DNA of 64,000 nt from Microthrixaceae bacterium (GCA_023958095.1 JAMLGJ010000001.1:62001-126000), one strand, 5' to 3'. Counted from the stretch's first letter, positions 51,181 through 59,902 are shown. The notes: generated by a model not told the origin, from the sequence alone. Program-made: numbers and translations.

Positions 51181-52278
51181 TCAGGGCGTTGCCGAGGAGG
51201 CCTCGATGGGCCCCACGGGCGCCTCGACGGGATGGTGCCCCTGGATCCACGTGTCGATGTGTTCCCACCAGGCGTAGAGCCACTCGATCCGCTCGTCGTG
51301 TCCGCTCGGCACATCCGACGCGTCGACCATCCACCAGGCCATCTGGACCTCCTTGCGGATCGGCAGTCCGTTCCAGACCTGGCGCGGAGAGCTGAGCTGT
51401 TCGAGTCCGCTGTGGGCCACGAACACCACATCGGCCCCGGGGGCCGCGTCCATGGCCGCGAAGGCTCCTCCGGGCCGCGGCGGCAGGACGTGGGTGAGCT
51501 CCTCGGCCCGCTCGACGAGGTGGTCCAGCCCGTCGGCGCGCAGACGCTCGATGGCCCGCGTCCTGCGTCGCTCGGTGAAGTTCCCACCCTCGGGGAACAA
51601 CACCAGAGCCCCCTGTGGGGTCAGCTCGTCGGCCAGCTCCGCTATCGACTCGATGACCTGGGTGTGGCTCCGGTGGCCCGCCGGCACGAACCTGGAGGGG
51701 ATCCGTCCGAGGGCCACGTCCACGCACGGATCCCACCGCAACTCCTCCTTGAGCACGATCCGGGGCCGACGGCCGTGGACGTTGATGAGGGCATCGACCA
51801 ACAGGAACGAATCCCCCGCACCTGCGTGGCGGCTGAAGACCAGGACGGGACGATCACCGTCCCCGGGTGCGGTCGCCGATGCCGATCCGCGCAGGGCGTG
51901 GCGCACCCGGAGCCCGGCGGGTACGCACTCGGTCACGATCCTCAGTCCCAGCACACGGCGCGCCGAGTTGACGAGTCCACCGACGAACCATCCGGCGAGC
52001 GCCGTGTGGGCACGCACGAAACGGTCCGAGTGGATCGCCAGCCCGAAGCCGGAGGCGACCCACAACAGGAACAGGGCGATGAGCCCGACCGTCTCACGGA
52101 CCATGTAGACCACCAGCACCCACAGGAGGCGCAGGCCCCTCCAGCGACCGGGCAGCCAGCGAACGGCGAACGCCGCTCCGATCAGCAACAGCGGCGAGAA
52201 CACGAGCATGCCGACCGTGAGCACGCACATCAGCGGTGCCAGCACCACCCGCCTGAGCGGTGTCGGGGGCAACCTCAT
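51181..52278 (-). CDS. 1-acyl-sn-glycerol-3-phosphate acyltransferase-like protein (PlsC fold)
   Basis: A 365-residue protein with two or three N-terminal membrane segments, then an acyltransferase domain. The HX4D catalytic motif is SRHAGAGD. KEELRWDPCVDVALGRI and the FPEG block FPEGGNFTERRR (GN in place of the usual GTR/ST) follow. The C-terminal 120 residues are unusual. It belongs to the lysophosphatidate acyltransferase family that esterifies glycerol-3-phosphate derivatives at the membrane. It is 51 nt downstream of the patatin gene, so synthesis and hydrolysis of a membrane lipid may be paired. Confidence 0.85.
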   Translation of the reverse strand: MRLPPTPLRRVVLAPLMCVLTVGMLVFSPLLLIGAAFAVRWLPGRWRGLRLLWVLVVYMVRETVGLIALFLLWVASGFGLAIHSDRFVRAHTALAGWFVGGLVNSARRVLGLRIVTECVPAGLRVRHALRGSASATAPGDGDRPVLVFSRHAGAGDSFLLVDALINVHGRRPRIVLKEELRWDPCVDVALGRIPSRFVPAGHRSHTQVIESIAELADELTPQGALVLFPEGGNFTERRRTRAIERLRADGLDHLVERAEELTHVLPPRPGGAFAAMDAAPGADVVFVAHSGLEQLSSPRQVWNGLPIRKEVQMAWWMVDASDVPSGHDERIEWLYAWWEHIDTWIQGHHPVEAPVGPIEASSATP

Positions 52279-52329
52279 CGGGCCGTGACCGCGCGGCTCA
52301 TGGGGTCGCCACCTCGGTGCTGCAGGGGT

Positions 52330-53172
52330 TCACGGGGCCTCCCCGCCGGCGTGCATCTCCAGGTATGCGGTGGTCGCCTCGCGGGCGCGGCGGATCCCGC
52401 CGGCCACGTCGGAGAAATCGGAGTAGCGCAGCTGTCGCCAGTCGGTCGGGCGCGGCGGCCTGGACCCGGTCGGCAGCACGTGCACCTCGACATCACCGGG
52501 GAGGCTGGCGAGCGTGGAGTTGAAGCTGTGCCTGCGGGCGACCTCGAAGGCCACCACTGCAACCTCGTGGGGCCAGCGCGGTGGCCTCAGGGGTTCCTCG
52601 ATCCGGCCCACCTGCAGCACGTAGACACGCGTCGCGCCCGCTTCGAGGGCCCTGCGGACCGGGATGGAGTCGACCACCCCACCGTCGATGTAGTGGCGGT
52701 CGCCGATGCGAACCGCGGGCAGAAGCCCCGGCACCGCGCACGATGCGAGCACCGCGTCCACCAGCGGGCCATCGTCGAACCAGGTCTCGTGGGCCGACTC
52801 GATGCAGGCCGCCACGCACGCGAACTCGACGGCCAGCTCCGAGAACGACTGCGGCAGCGACCGGTGGAGGAGGCCCTCCAGGGCGTCGGCGGACTGGATG
52901 CTCGTGCGGGACCGGGCCATGTGCCGCATCCGCTCGAGCACTCCCCCGCCGAAGACACCTTCGCTCTCGACCTCCAGCCAGACCTCCTCGAGCGTGGCAA
53001 GGCCCCCTGGTGTCGGGTCCGCGCAGAACGCCGCACCGTTGACCGCTCCGATGGAGGTTCCGAGCACGATGTCGGGGTGTATCGCCGAGGCGGTGAGCGC
53101 TTGGAGCATCCCGACCTCCACCGCACCGAGACGTCCCCCGCCCCCGAGCACGAAAGCGGTCCGCGGTTCCAC
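52330..53172 (-). CDS. Patatin-like phospholipase
   Basis: A 280-residue patatin. The oxyanion loop GGGGRLG at residues 9-15, the nucleophile in GTSIGA, and the catalytic Asp in HYIDGG are all present, so a Ser-Asp dyad lipid acyl hydrolase is likely. The start is set at GTG 53172, just before RTAFVLGGGG; a longer frame to 53418 would cross a strong hairpin at 53281-53308 and the upstream gene. Co-directional with the acyltransferase downstream. Confidence 0.88.
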   Translation of the reverse strand: MEPRTAFVLGGGGRLGAVEVGMLQALTASAIHPDIVLGTSIGAVNGAAFCADPTPGGLATLEEVWLEVESEGVFGGGVLERMRHMARSRTSIQSADALEGLLHRSLPQSFSELAVEFACVAACIESAHETWFDDGPLVDAVLASCAVPGLLPAVRIGDRHYIDGGVVDSIPVRRALEAGATRVYVLQVGRIEEPLRPPRWPHEVAVVAFEVARRHSFNSTLASLPGDVEVHVLPTGSRPPRPTDWRQLRYSDFSDVAGGIRRAREATTAYLEMHAGGEAP

Positions 53173-53280
53173 CCGGTGATGTTCGCACAGCAGCGGGCGC
53201 CACCCGGGGTACCGCGTGGCGCGGTGGAGCGCCGCACACCCGACGGTCGGCGCCGATGCCGCCATGTGCCCCGACGCGGA

Positions 53281-53308
53281 GCGACCCCCGGAGTGCTCCG
53301 GGGGTCGC
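53281..53308 (-). terminator. Perfect 13-bp inverted-repeat terminator after the Rpf-like gene
   Basis: GCGACCCCCGGAG and its complement are separated by only 2 nt (effective loop larger) and lie 34 bp after the stop of the Rpf-like gene. It also marks the boundary to the patatin gene. Confidence 0.75.
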
Positions 53309-53342
53309 CTCGTTCGTTCGTCCCGGTGCGCCGGGAAGCGGC

Positions 53343-53849
53343 TCAGCAGCCGGTGCCGCTCCAGTGGGAACGCCCACCGTGGTTGATCGTGTGGAGTGCC
53401 ACGGCGTCCTGAACCCACCAGGGCGCGTACTTGGCCCGCGAGTAGCCGGGGTGTCCGGCCTGGGCCGACGCCGTGCGCCAGGTGCTGTCGAGGAACTGGT
53501 AGGCCCCCGAGGCGCTGCTGTAGGGGTTGTCAGCGCTGTACCCGCCGGCCCGGTCGGACTCGTGGGCGCGGATGCAGCTCAGCACCGGGTGGCTCTGGAC
53601 CGACCTGCGCTGCTGCTCGACCGACTCGCGGATCCGGTTGGCGATGACAGCGGTCTGCCACTCCACCTCGTTCTGCGTGATCTCACCGTCGTCGTTGAAA
53701 TCCGGCACCCACTTCTCGACCGGCACGTTGCAGGCGGTCGCGGCGACCGCGAACAGGGCGGTTCCCGCAAGGAATCCGGCAAGGCGGCGCCTGCGCGCAG
53801 GCGCCTTCGGACTCGGGGGGTTCTGGTTGTCTCGCTTCGTGGAGCGCAT
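53343..53849 (-). CDS. Secreted Rpf/lysozyme-like muralytic protein with EF-hand
   Basis: A 168-residue exported lipoprotein-like protein. The signal region is RRRRLAGFLAGTALFAVAATAC; the Cys fits a lipobox only loosely. Next come a canonical EF-hand loop DFNDDGEITQNE (D1, N3, D5, G6, E12), a helix, and a C-terminal lysozyme-like/transglycosylase domain: SCIRAHESDRAGGYSADNPYSSASGAYQFLDSTWR with the catalytic Glu in AHE. The Rpf-like domain cuts peptidoglycan and supports regrowth in other actinobacteria. AGGAG lies before the ATG. Calcium control of the hydrolase is an inference. Confidence 0.85.
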   Translation of the reverse strand: MRSTKRDNQNPPSPKAPARRRRLAGFLAGTALFAVAATACNVPVEKWVPDFNDDGEITQNEVEWQTAVIANRIRESVEQQRRSVQSHPVLSCIRAHESDRAGGYSADNPYSSASGAYQFLDSTWRTASAQAGHPGYSRAKYAPWWVQDAVALHTINHGGRSHWSGTGC

Positions 53850-54154
53850 CGATGCTTCTCCTGTTGGTTGAGCCGCGCGACCGCAGAGGTCGACGGACTA
53901 TTGGGGGGAACTGCGTGGCACAGCCGGGCCACGACTCGAAGCGACAGTATTACAGAACGGCCGCGTGTTCGTAACAATTGACACCCGAATGTGACAACTA
54001 CCACACGAGCGCCATGTTCCGGTCCGGCCGTGTTCCCCTCGTTGACGCGGGTGCATCCAAGGCGGGCCGAACGGGTTTCCCCCAACCAGTTGCGGGATAC
54101 AATGGTTGCGAGTTCCATGACTTCCGATCCGCGGCCCCTGTTGGTGAGGTACCG
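53850..54154. promoter_or_regulatory. Divergent intergenic region between the Rpf-like gene and sco
   Basis: A 305-bp region without genes, more A+T-rich than its surroundings. On the minus strand a weak promoter candidate is TTGTCA/N17/TTACGA (53969-53997) with another TAATAC at 53947-53952. On the plus strand TACAAT lies at 54098-54103 but its -35 match is poor. I looked for a ydaO-type (c-di-AMP) riboswitch, known before Rpf genes in some actinobacteria, and did not see its conserved core. Confidence 0.35.
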
Positions 54155-54868
54155 GTGAACGAACGCGCCGCCCGGGTCCGCACGGTCCTGCTGGCCGCCG
54201 TCGCCGGAGCCGGCCTGCTGCTCACCTCGTGCGGCGACTCCGGGACCACCGCGGAGTCCACGACGACCACGACCTCGGCCCCGATGCCGGCGGAGTTCTC
54301 GGGCTATGTCCGCTCCCCCGCCCTGGACGTCTCCTCGGTGACACTTCCCGCCGTGGACGGCACGCCGGTGGCGATGGCGGCCGACCCCGGGGACCTGCGC
54401 CTCGTGTACTTCGGCTACACGTTCTGTCCGGATGTCTGCCCGGCGACGATGAGCTTCGTGAAGGCGACCATGGAGAACCTCCCGGAGGAAGACCGGGAAC
54501 GCGTGGAGGTGGACATGATCACGGTGGATCCCCGCAGGGACACACCCGAGAAGCTCCAGGAGTACGTCACGAACTTCGTTCCCTCCGGAACCGCAATTCG
54601 CACCGAGGACCGCACGCTCCTCTACGGCTCGGCGGACGCCTTCGGCGCCGACTTCAAGGCCTCGATCAATGCCGAGGGCGTACGCGAGATCTCCCACACC
54701 GCCGACCTGTACGTGGTCGACGACACCGGGACGGTCATTCTCACCTGGCCCTTCGGAACCGCACAGGCCGACATCGAGCGCGACCTGGTGCGCCTGCTCG
54801 CGGGCGAGCGCCCGGACACCGAACCCGCCGCCGACCCACCTGCGGGTGGCGGCGAGGAGGACCGGTGA
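54155..54868 (+). CDS. SCO1/SenC-type copper chaperone lipoprotein
   Basis: A 237-residue exported lipoprotein: signal peptide VLLAAVAGAGLLLTSC with lipobox LTSC, a Thr-rich linker, then a thioredoxin-fold domain. Copper ligands are C(P)D(V)C in FGYTFCPDVCPATM (CxxxC) and the His of ISHTADLYVVD. SCO proteins deliver copper to the CuA site of cytochrome c oxidase or to copper nitrite reductases. GTG 54155 with GTGAGG upstream begins the signal peptide. It overlaps the cupredoxin lipoprotein gene by 4 nt. A NirK-like oxidase lies nearby on the other strand. Confidence 0.92.
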   Translation: MNERAARVRTVLLAAVAGAGLLLTSCGDSGTTAESTTTTTSAPMPAEFSGYVRSPALDVSSVTLPAVDGTPVAMAADPGDLRLVYFGYTFCPDVCPATMSFVKATMENLPEEDRERVEVDMITVDPRRDTPEKLQEYVTNFVPSGTAIRTEDRTLLYGSADAFGADFKASINAEGVREISHTADLYVVDDTGTVILTWPFGTAQADIERDLVRLLAGERPDTEPAADPPAGGGEEDR

Positions 54869-55308
54869 GGCCGGTACGCAGTGCCGGTGTGGCCCTGGCC
54901 GTGGGAGCGACCCTCGGCCCCTTCGCGGCGTGTGGCGCCGAGGAGGCAACCCCCACCACCGAGCCCGCGACCACCCAGGCCACCACTTCGAGCGAGCCGA
55001 CCCCCAGGGAGGGGGTCACACACGAGTTCGTGATTCCCGAGGGGACCGCAGCGCGACTCGAACGCGGGGAGTACGTCGACGCGATCCCGCGCTCACTCGA
55101 GGTGCGCGTCGGGGACAGGATCTCGGTGCGCAACGACGACAGCGAGCTGGCCAGGCTCGGGATCTTCGACGTGTGGCCCGGCGAGACGATCTCGATGGCG
55201 TTCAACACCCCCGGGCAGCTCGAGGGGATCATCTTCAGCGACGACAGCGGGGGCTGCGGGGTCCCGCCCCCCGACGTCGAGACGTTCGTCATCGACGTCA
55301 GGGCCTGA
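54865..55308 (+). CDS. Cupredoxin-fold lipoprotein lacking the usual copper ligands
   Basis: A 147-residue protein: signal peptide with FAAC, a Thr/Pro linker, and a cupredoxin-like domain (THEFVIPEGTAARLERG..DAIPRSLEVRVGDRISVRNDDSELARLGIFDVWPGETISMAF, PGQLEGIIFSDDSGGCG). The type-1 copper signature (H...C..H..M) is not recognisable: only one Cys and no histidine lie in the expected loops. The start GTG overlaps the sco stop (GTGA), so the pair is made together. It may bind copper otherwise or act as a partner to SCO1. Confidence 0.72.
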   Translation: MRPVRSAGVALAVGATLGPFAACGAEEATPTTEPATTQATTSSEPTPREGVTHEFVIPEGTAARLERGEYVDAIPRSLEVRVGDRISVRNDDSELARLGIFDVWPGETISMAFNTPGQLEGIIFSDDSGGCGVPPPDVETFVIDVRA

Positions 55309-55332
55309 CCGGGCGGCTCCGCTCCCGCCCGG

Positions 55333-55386
55333 GCCGACAGGACCCAACGAGCCGACAGAGCCCAACGAGCCGAGAGAGCCCAACGA
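55333..55386. repeat. Three copies of an 18-bp direct repeat
   Basis: GCCGACAGAGCCCAACGA-type units (18 bp) are repeated three times with one or two differences, between the cupredoxin lipoprotein stop and the terminator hairpin. No coding or hairpin function is apparent. Confidence 0.8.
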
Positions 55387-55388
55387 GA

Positions 55389-55430
55389 AGGCCTCCCACC
55401 GGCCCCTTTCACGGGACCAGAGGGAGGCCT
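55389..55430. terminator. Hairpin between convergent copper genes
   Basis: AGGCCTCCC and GGGAGGCCT form a 9-bp stem, extended by GAGA/TCTC with a bulge, around a 24-nt loop. The gap is between the convergent lipoprotein (55308) and NirK-like (55480) stops. Confidence 0.55.
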
Positions 55431-55479
55431 CTCTCGGTCGTGTCAACGCAGGAGCCCTGCGGAGCACGGGTGCGTCGGG

Positions 55480-56874
55480 CTACCTGGGCGGAGGGTTGCC
55501 CGCCACGAACACGCCCGCGGCGCCCTTGCCGACGTTGGAGAACTTGTGGGTCACGGCCGTGTAGTAGCCCTCGTCGGAGAGGTCGAACTCCACGAAGCCG
55601 CCCTGTGCCGGCTGCAGGTCGAGCGCCTGGGAGCCACCACGCCTCTCGTCGGGGCGGAGCATGTAGGTGCCCTCCTTGAACGTCGTGTCGAAGATCGTGC
55701 CGACTATGTGGAACGAGGAGTTCTCACTCGGTCCGTCGTCCATGACCCACACCCTGACCCGCTCTCCGACCCCGACGTTGATCGGGGAGTACACGTACTG
55801 GTTGAAGTACCCGTTGAACACGACCGCGTCCCAGTCGTCGTTCTGCATCTTGGTGAGGTCCCCGAAGCCTCCCTCGGGGCCGAAGTAGTACTCGGACTGC
55901 ACGAATATGAACTCGTGGTCCACCGGCGCCAGGTCGGGCGGATCGATCACGACGGCACCGAACATCCCGTTGCCGATGTGGTGCAGGGTCGGAGCGGTCC
56001 CGCAGTGGTACATGAAGACCCCCGCGTAGTCGGCGGTGAACTCGTAGACGAGTTCCTCACCGGGGCCGATGTCGCGCATGTCGACGTTGGGAGCGGTCTT
56101 CGATGCGTGGAAGTCGATGGAGTGGTCCATGTCGGTCTGGTTGACGATCGTGACGATGAAGGTGTCGCCGAGCTTGCCGTGGAGCGTCGGGCCGGGCACG
56201 ACCTCCTCGAAGGTCCACAGTTCCTGGGTCACCCCCGGGGCCACCTCGATGACCTTGTCGACCATGTTGAAGGTCACCTCGTGGACATCTCCCTCGGGCA
56301 CGGGGGGCAGAGCAGGGTCCCGGGCCACCCAGCCCTCGGAGGGTTCCCCGGTCGGATCGATCTCCGCGTAGTCACCCTCGGCCGCTTCCCCGGAGCCGTC
56401 ACCGGAGGCCACGGCGGCAACCGCGGCGCCGCCCTCGATGCCGATGGTCGTGGCCATTCCCGCTTCCTTGTGCCCCGGCACGGTGCACCAGGCCTCGATG
56501 GGGGCCTCGACCGGGCCGTACTCGAAGGTCTCGGAGGCGCCGGGAAGGAGCATGTCGGTACCGACCTCCCCGTCGATCTTGAAGTCGTGGGTCATGGATC
56601 CCTCGTTGGTCACCACGAAGGTGACGGTGGAACCCATGGGCACCTCGTCCAGGGAGGTTGCGATGTCCATCTCGGCGAGGGTCACCTCGACGGTCACCTC
56701 ACCCCCGACAGCCGCGTCGTCCCCGCCCCCGCCGTTGGGATTGAACAGCGCCACGACCCCGACCACAAGGGCCATCACGGCAAGAACGGCAATGGAGAGG
56801 AACCAGGTGTAGGCCACTCCCATCACCGAAGCCTGGTGCGACACCGGTTCGCTGTTCGGACTCTGATCGGACAT
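55480..56874 (-). CDS. NirK-like copper oxidase/nitrite reductase with N-terminal cupredoxin
   Basis: A 464-residue membrane-anchored protein. One helix (residues 18-43) is followed by a type-1 copper cupredoxin domain (THDFKIDG, WCTVPGHKEAGM). A two-domain NirK-like part follows, with HSIDFH (type-1 His, catalytic Asp, type-2 His), MYHCGTAPTLHHIGNGM (type-2 His, type-1 Cys, His, Met), SSFHIVG (catalytic His position) and AVTHKFS (type-2 His). All copper and catalytic residues are present, so nitrite reductase activity is plausible; another multicopper oxidase role cannot be excluded. ATG 56874 follows GGGAG. It lies beside sco and a cupredoxin. Confidence 0.85.
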   Translation of the reverse strand: MSDQSPNSEPVSHQASVMGVAYTWFLSIAVLAVMALVVGVVALFNPNGGGGDDAAVGGEVTVEVTLAEMDIATSLDEVPMGSTVTFVVTNEGSMTHDFKIDGEVGTDMLLPGASETFEYGPVEAPIEAWCTVPGHKEAGMATTIGIEGGAAVAAVASGDGSGEAAEGDYAEIDPTGEPSEGWVARDPALPPVPEGDVHEVTFNMVDKVIEVAPGVTQELWTFEEVVPGPTLHGKLGDTFIVTIVNQTDMDHSIDFHASKTAPNVDMRDIGPGEELVYEFTADYAGVFMYHCGTAPTLHHIGNGMFGAVVIDPPDLAPVDHEFIFVQSEYYFGPEGGFGDLTKMQNDDWDAVVFNGYFNQYVYSPINVGVGERVRVWVMDDGPSENSSFHIVGTIFDTTFKEGTYMLRPDERRGGSQALDLQPAQGGFVEFDLSDEGYYTAVTHKFSNVGKGAAGVFVAGNPPPR

Positions 56875-57102
56875 CTCGACTCCCTTTCCCGGGCTGCCTT
56901 CCCGGACGCATCCGTGACCCATCGTGACGAGGCCGGGCCGATACCTGGTCGACGCCCAATGGGAGCTTTTCTCTAGTCTTTACTTGAATTATTCGCCCAG
57001 GTCGTTGGTTGCGCAACGAGACACTTGTCACTGTCCGGTCTACCACACGACCTGAGACGACTCCCGGAATTGCTGCCAGTGCGTTGTGTCAGCAACGCCC
57101 TG

Positions 57103-58167
57103 ATGGAATACGGTTGCAGGACCCCATCCGTCGGTGGCCCGGGCCGGCGGCTTCGACCCGGTAGGTGTGCCATCGCGATCCCAGCCCCCACGGCCGACAA
57201 CGTCGGGCCAACCACCCATGACCCGGCAACCCCCGGGCCCGAAGGCACCGACGACACCCGTCGGGGCGGGGGGGTCGAGATCCTCGACCCGACCGCCGGT
57301 ACCGGAACCGGACGGTCGGCCCGCCTGCCCCATCCCCGGGTCAACCCGCGGACATCCATCCCGTTCTTCCTGCTGCACCTGGTACCCCTGCTCGCGATCT
57401 TCACGGGGGTCACGTGGACAGCCGTGTGGATCTTCCTCGCCATGTACTGGGGCCGGATGTTCTTCATCACCGCCGGCTACCACCGCTACTTCTCCCACCG
57501 CGCCTACAGGACCGGTCGGGTCTTCCAGGCGATCCTCGCGTTCGGTGGATGCGCCGCAGCGCAGAAGGGACCGCTCTGGTGGGCGGGCCACCACCGGATC
57601 CACCATCGCTACTCCGACATGCCGGAGGATCCCCACACCCCCCGCAAGGGGTTCTGGTGGAGTCACGTGGGCTGGATCCTCTGCGACGAGACCAGTGCCA
57701 GGCCCGAGGGCACGATGAAGGAGTACGCGGACGTCCCGGAGATCCGCTGGATCGACCGCCACGACTGGGTCGCACCGTGGAGCTTCGCGGTGGTCTCGTT
57801 CCTGGTCGGCGGCTGGTCGGGGCTCGTGTTCGGCTTCGTCGGATCCACGGTGCTCCTGTGGCACTCGACGTTCCTCATCAACTCGCTCGCACACGTGTGG
57901 GGGAGCCGGCGCTTCGAGACCACCGACACCTCCCGGAACAACTTCGCCCTCGCGGTGCTGACGATGGGCGAGGGGTGGCACAACAACCACCACCGCTACG
58001 CGCACCTCGCCCGCCAGGGGCTGTACTGGTGGGAGGTGGACGCCAGCTACTGGATCCTCTGCGGCCTGGAGAAGCTCGGTGTCGTGTGGGACCTCAAGCG
58101 TCCACGACCGGAGTGGCTGACCGAACGGGCGGCCCAGCACGAGGCCGACCTGCCCACCCCGGACTGA
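57103..58167 (+). CDS. Acyl-CoA/acyl-lipid delta-9-type fatty acid desaturase
   Basis: About 354 residues, four membrane segments and the three histidine boxes of a membrane di-iron desaturase: HRYFSH, HHRIHH and HNNHHRYAH, in the typical spacing. WGSRRFETTDTSRNN and the GLYWWEVDASYWIL end fit stearoyl-CoA desaturase-like enzymes. The first 60 residues up to about 57290 are poorly conserved; ATG 57103 is chosen because it lies inside the A+T-richer upstream region, but a later GTG is possible. The gene diverges from the NirK-like gene. Confidence 0.88.
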   Translation: MEYGCRTPSVGGPGRRLRPGRCAIAIPAPTADNVGPTTHDPATPGPEGTDDTRRGGGVEILDPTAGTGTGRSARLPHPRVNPRTSIPFFLLHLVPLLAIFTGVTWTAVWIFLAMYWGRMFFITAGYHRYFSHRAYRTGRVFQAILAFGGCAAAQKGPLWWAGHHRIHHRYSDMPEDPHTPRKGFWWSHVGWILCDETSARPEGTMKEYADVPEIRWIDRHDWVAPWSFAVVSFLVGGWSGLVFGFVGSTVLLWHSTFLINSLAHVWGSRRFETTDTSRNNFALAVLTMGEGWHNNHHRYAHLARQGLYWWEVDASYWILCGLEKLGVVWDLKRPRPEWLTERAAQHEADLPTPD

Positions 58168-58273
58168 CCGGGGTCGGCCCACGGACCCGGTCAGACCGGG
58201 AAGAACTGCCACTGGTGCCCCCCGGGGCCGACCTGTACGGTCACCCACGGGCATATCGGCAGCGGGGGCGGCC

Positions 58274-58993
58274 ATGGAGACAGGACAAGCACGGTCGGCG
58301 CCGGGTGAGCGGCGGCCAGCGGTGGTTGCCGGACCCCGCACCGACAACTGCATCGACGCCTACGGCCACAGGCCGTTCTGGCGGGGTCGGCTGCACCTGG
58401 CGGCGGCCCTCGTGGCGGTCCCGGCCGGTCTGGCCCTCGTGCTTGCCGCGAGGGGCACCGAGGGACGCATCGCTGCGGGCATCTACGCGGCGAGCCTCGT
58501 GGCCCTGTTCACCGTCAGTGCGTCCTACCACCGACTCGCACGCACCGAGCGAGCCGTGACCTGGTTCCGCCGGGCGGACCACTCGATGATCTTCGTGCTC
58601 ATCGCCGGGTCCTACACGCCGTTGTGCCTGTTGGCCCTGCCGAGGGCCTGGGGCATCCCGCTGCTCGTGGTCGTGTGGGTGAGCGCCCTGGGTGGGATCA
58701 CGATGAAGATGCTCAAGGTGACCGCATCGGGGTCATCGGGAGGCTCCTGGCTCTACATCGTCACGGGCTGGGCGGCGATCGTGGCCCTCCCGGTGTTGGT
58801 CAGTTCGCTCAGCGCCGGACAGGTGGCACTCATGGCGGTCGGAGGGGTCATCTACACGCTGGGGGCGATCGGGCTCTGGAGGCGTTGGCCCGACCCGGCA
58901 CCCAGGACCTTCGGCTACCACGAGGTCTGGCACTCCATGACCATCGCCGCCGGCGCGTGCCACTTCGCGCTCATGGCCGCGATCGTGCGCTGA
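58274..58993 (+). CDS. Hemolysin III/TrhA-family (PAQR) membrane protein
   Basis: A 239-residue seven-helix protein with SASYHR, RADHSMIFVLIAGSYTPLCL, and GYHEVWHSMTIAAGACHFALM. The conserved His and Asp residues form the metal site expected in PAQR proteins. Bacterial TrhA affects membrane fluidity and fatty-acid homeostasis, which fits its place next to the desaturase, 106 nt downstream on the same strand. The function is inferred from family data. Confidence 0.9.
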   Translation: METGQARSAPGERRPAVVAGPRTDNCIDAYGHRPFWRGRLHLAAALVAVPAGLALVLAARGTEGRIAAGIYAASLVALFTVSASYHRLARTERAVTWFRRADHSMIFVLIAGSYTPLCLLALPRAWGIPLLVVVWVSALGGITMKMLKVTASGSSGGSWLYIVTGWAAIVALPVLVSSLSAGQVALMAVGGVIYTLGAIGLWRRWPDPAPRTFGYHEVWHSMTIAAGACHFALMAAIVR

Positions 58994-59074
58994 GTCGTAG
59001 GCGGCCGCCGGCAACGGCCGGAGACGGCCGTGCTGCGCCCGGCCGGCATCGCCGCCGCGTGGCAGGATCCACAC

Positions 59075-59902
59075 ATGTCCCACACCGACACCGACCACGG
59101 CGCGGAGGGGGGTTCCGCGGACCTCACCCACGATGCGATCCTCGAGGCGCTCGAGCGCGAGCTTGCGAGGATGGTCCGATTGGCCGGGTCCACCGACCCA
59201 CACATGGAGATCCCCACCTGCCCCGGTTGGGATGCAGCTGAGTTGATGGAGCACCTGGGTGGAGTGCACCGCTGGGCCGCCGAGATCCTTCGCACACGTC
59301 CGAGCGAACGGATCAGCCGCCGTGGCCTGGACATCCGGGCACCCACCGACGGGCGGTGGGACCACTGGATCCGCGAGGGCGCCGACCGGCTGCTCGAAGC
59401 GCTCGCCGAGACCCCTGCGGACACGCCGCTGTGGGCGTGGGGGCCCGATCACCATGCTCGATGGTGGGCACGGCGCACGCTTCACGAAACCGTCGTGCAC
59501 GGTGCCGACCTGGTGCTCGCTTCCGGCGGCTCCGTCTCGGTGGAACCCCTGGTGGCCGCGGACTGCATCTGCGAGTTGCTGGACAACACGCCCGCACGTC
59601 TCCGGTGGCCCGACGCGGTGCGACCCACCTCGGAGGCATCGGTCCACCTCCACGCCACCGATGCCACACCGGTTGGACCCCGGCAAGCTCCCCTTGGGGA
59701 CAGGGGCGAGTGGATGGTCGAGATGACCGGCGGTGGGGTCGGCTGGAGCCATGCCCATGGCAAGGGTGACACCGCCGTGCGCGGCCCGGTCGTGGAGCTG
59801 ATGCTGGTCATGAACCGGCGGGTCGCCGCGGACTCGGCCGGCGTCGAAGTGTTCGGATCCACCACGGTGCTCGACGAGCTGCTCGCCGCGGTGGGCCACT
59901 AG
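59075..59902 (+). CDS. Maleylpyruvate isomerase-family (mycothiol-dependent, DinB) protein
   Basis: A 275-residue protein of the TIGR03083-type group. The N-terminal DinB-like four-helix bundle has EIPTCPGWDAAELMEHLGGVHRWAAEIL and ARRTLHETVVHGADLVLA (three His for a divalent metal). A C-terminal SCP2-like beta domain holds SVHLHATDA and AVRGPVVELMLVMNRR. The fold is that of mycothiol-dependent maleylpyruvate isomerase, but other members are thiol transferases. ATG 59075 begins the homology; the open frame starts 15 codons upstream. Confidence 0.85.
   Translation: MSHTDTDHGAEGGSADLTHDAILEALERELARMVRLAGSTDPHMEIPTCPGWDAAELMEHLGGVHRWAAEILRTRPSERISRRGLDIRAPTDGRWDHWIREGADRLLEALAETPADTPLWAWGPDHHARWWARRTLHETVVHGADLVLASGGSVSVEPLVAADCICELLDNTPARLRWPDAVRPTSEASVHLHATDATPVGPRQAPLGDRGEWMVEMTGGGVGWSHAHGKGDTAVRGPVVELMLVMNRRVAADSAGVEVFGSTTVLDELLAAVGH

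Noticed and set aside
49600-51736. Upstream extension of the P-type ATPase to 51736
   Set aside because: The part above 51145 is antisense to the acyltransferase and does not resemble P-type ATPases.
53850-54000. ydaO (c-di-AMP) riboswitch before the Rpf-like gene
   Set aside because: Conserved purine-rich core not recognised; only small hairpins exist.
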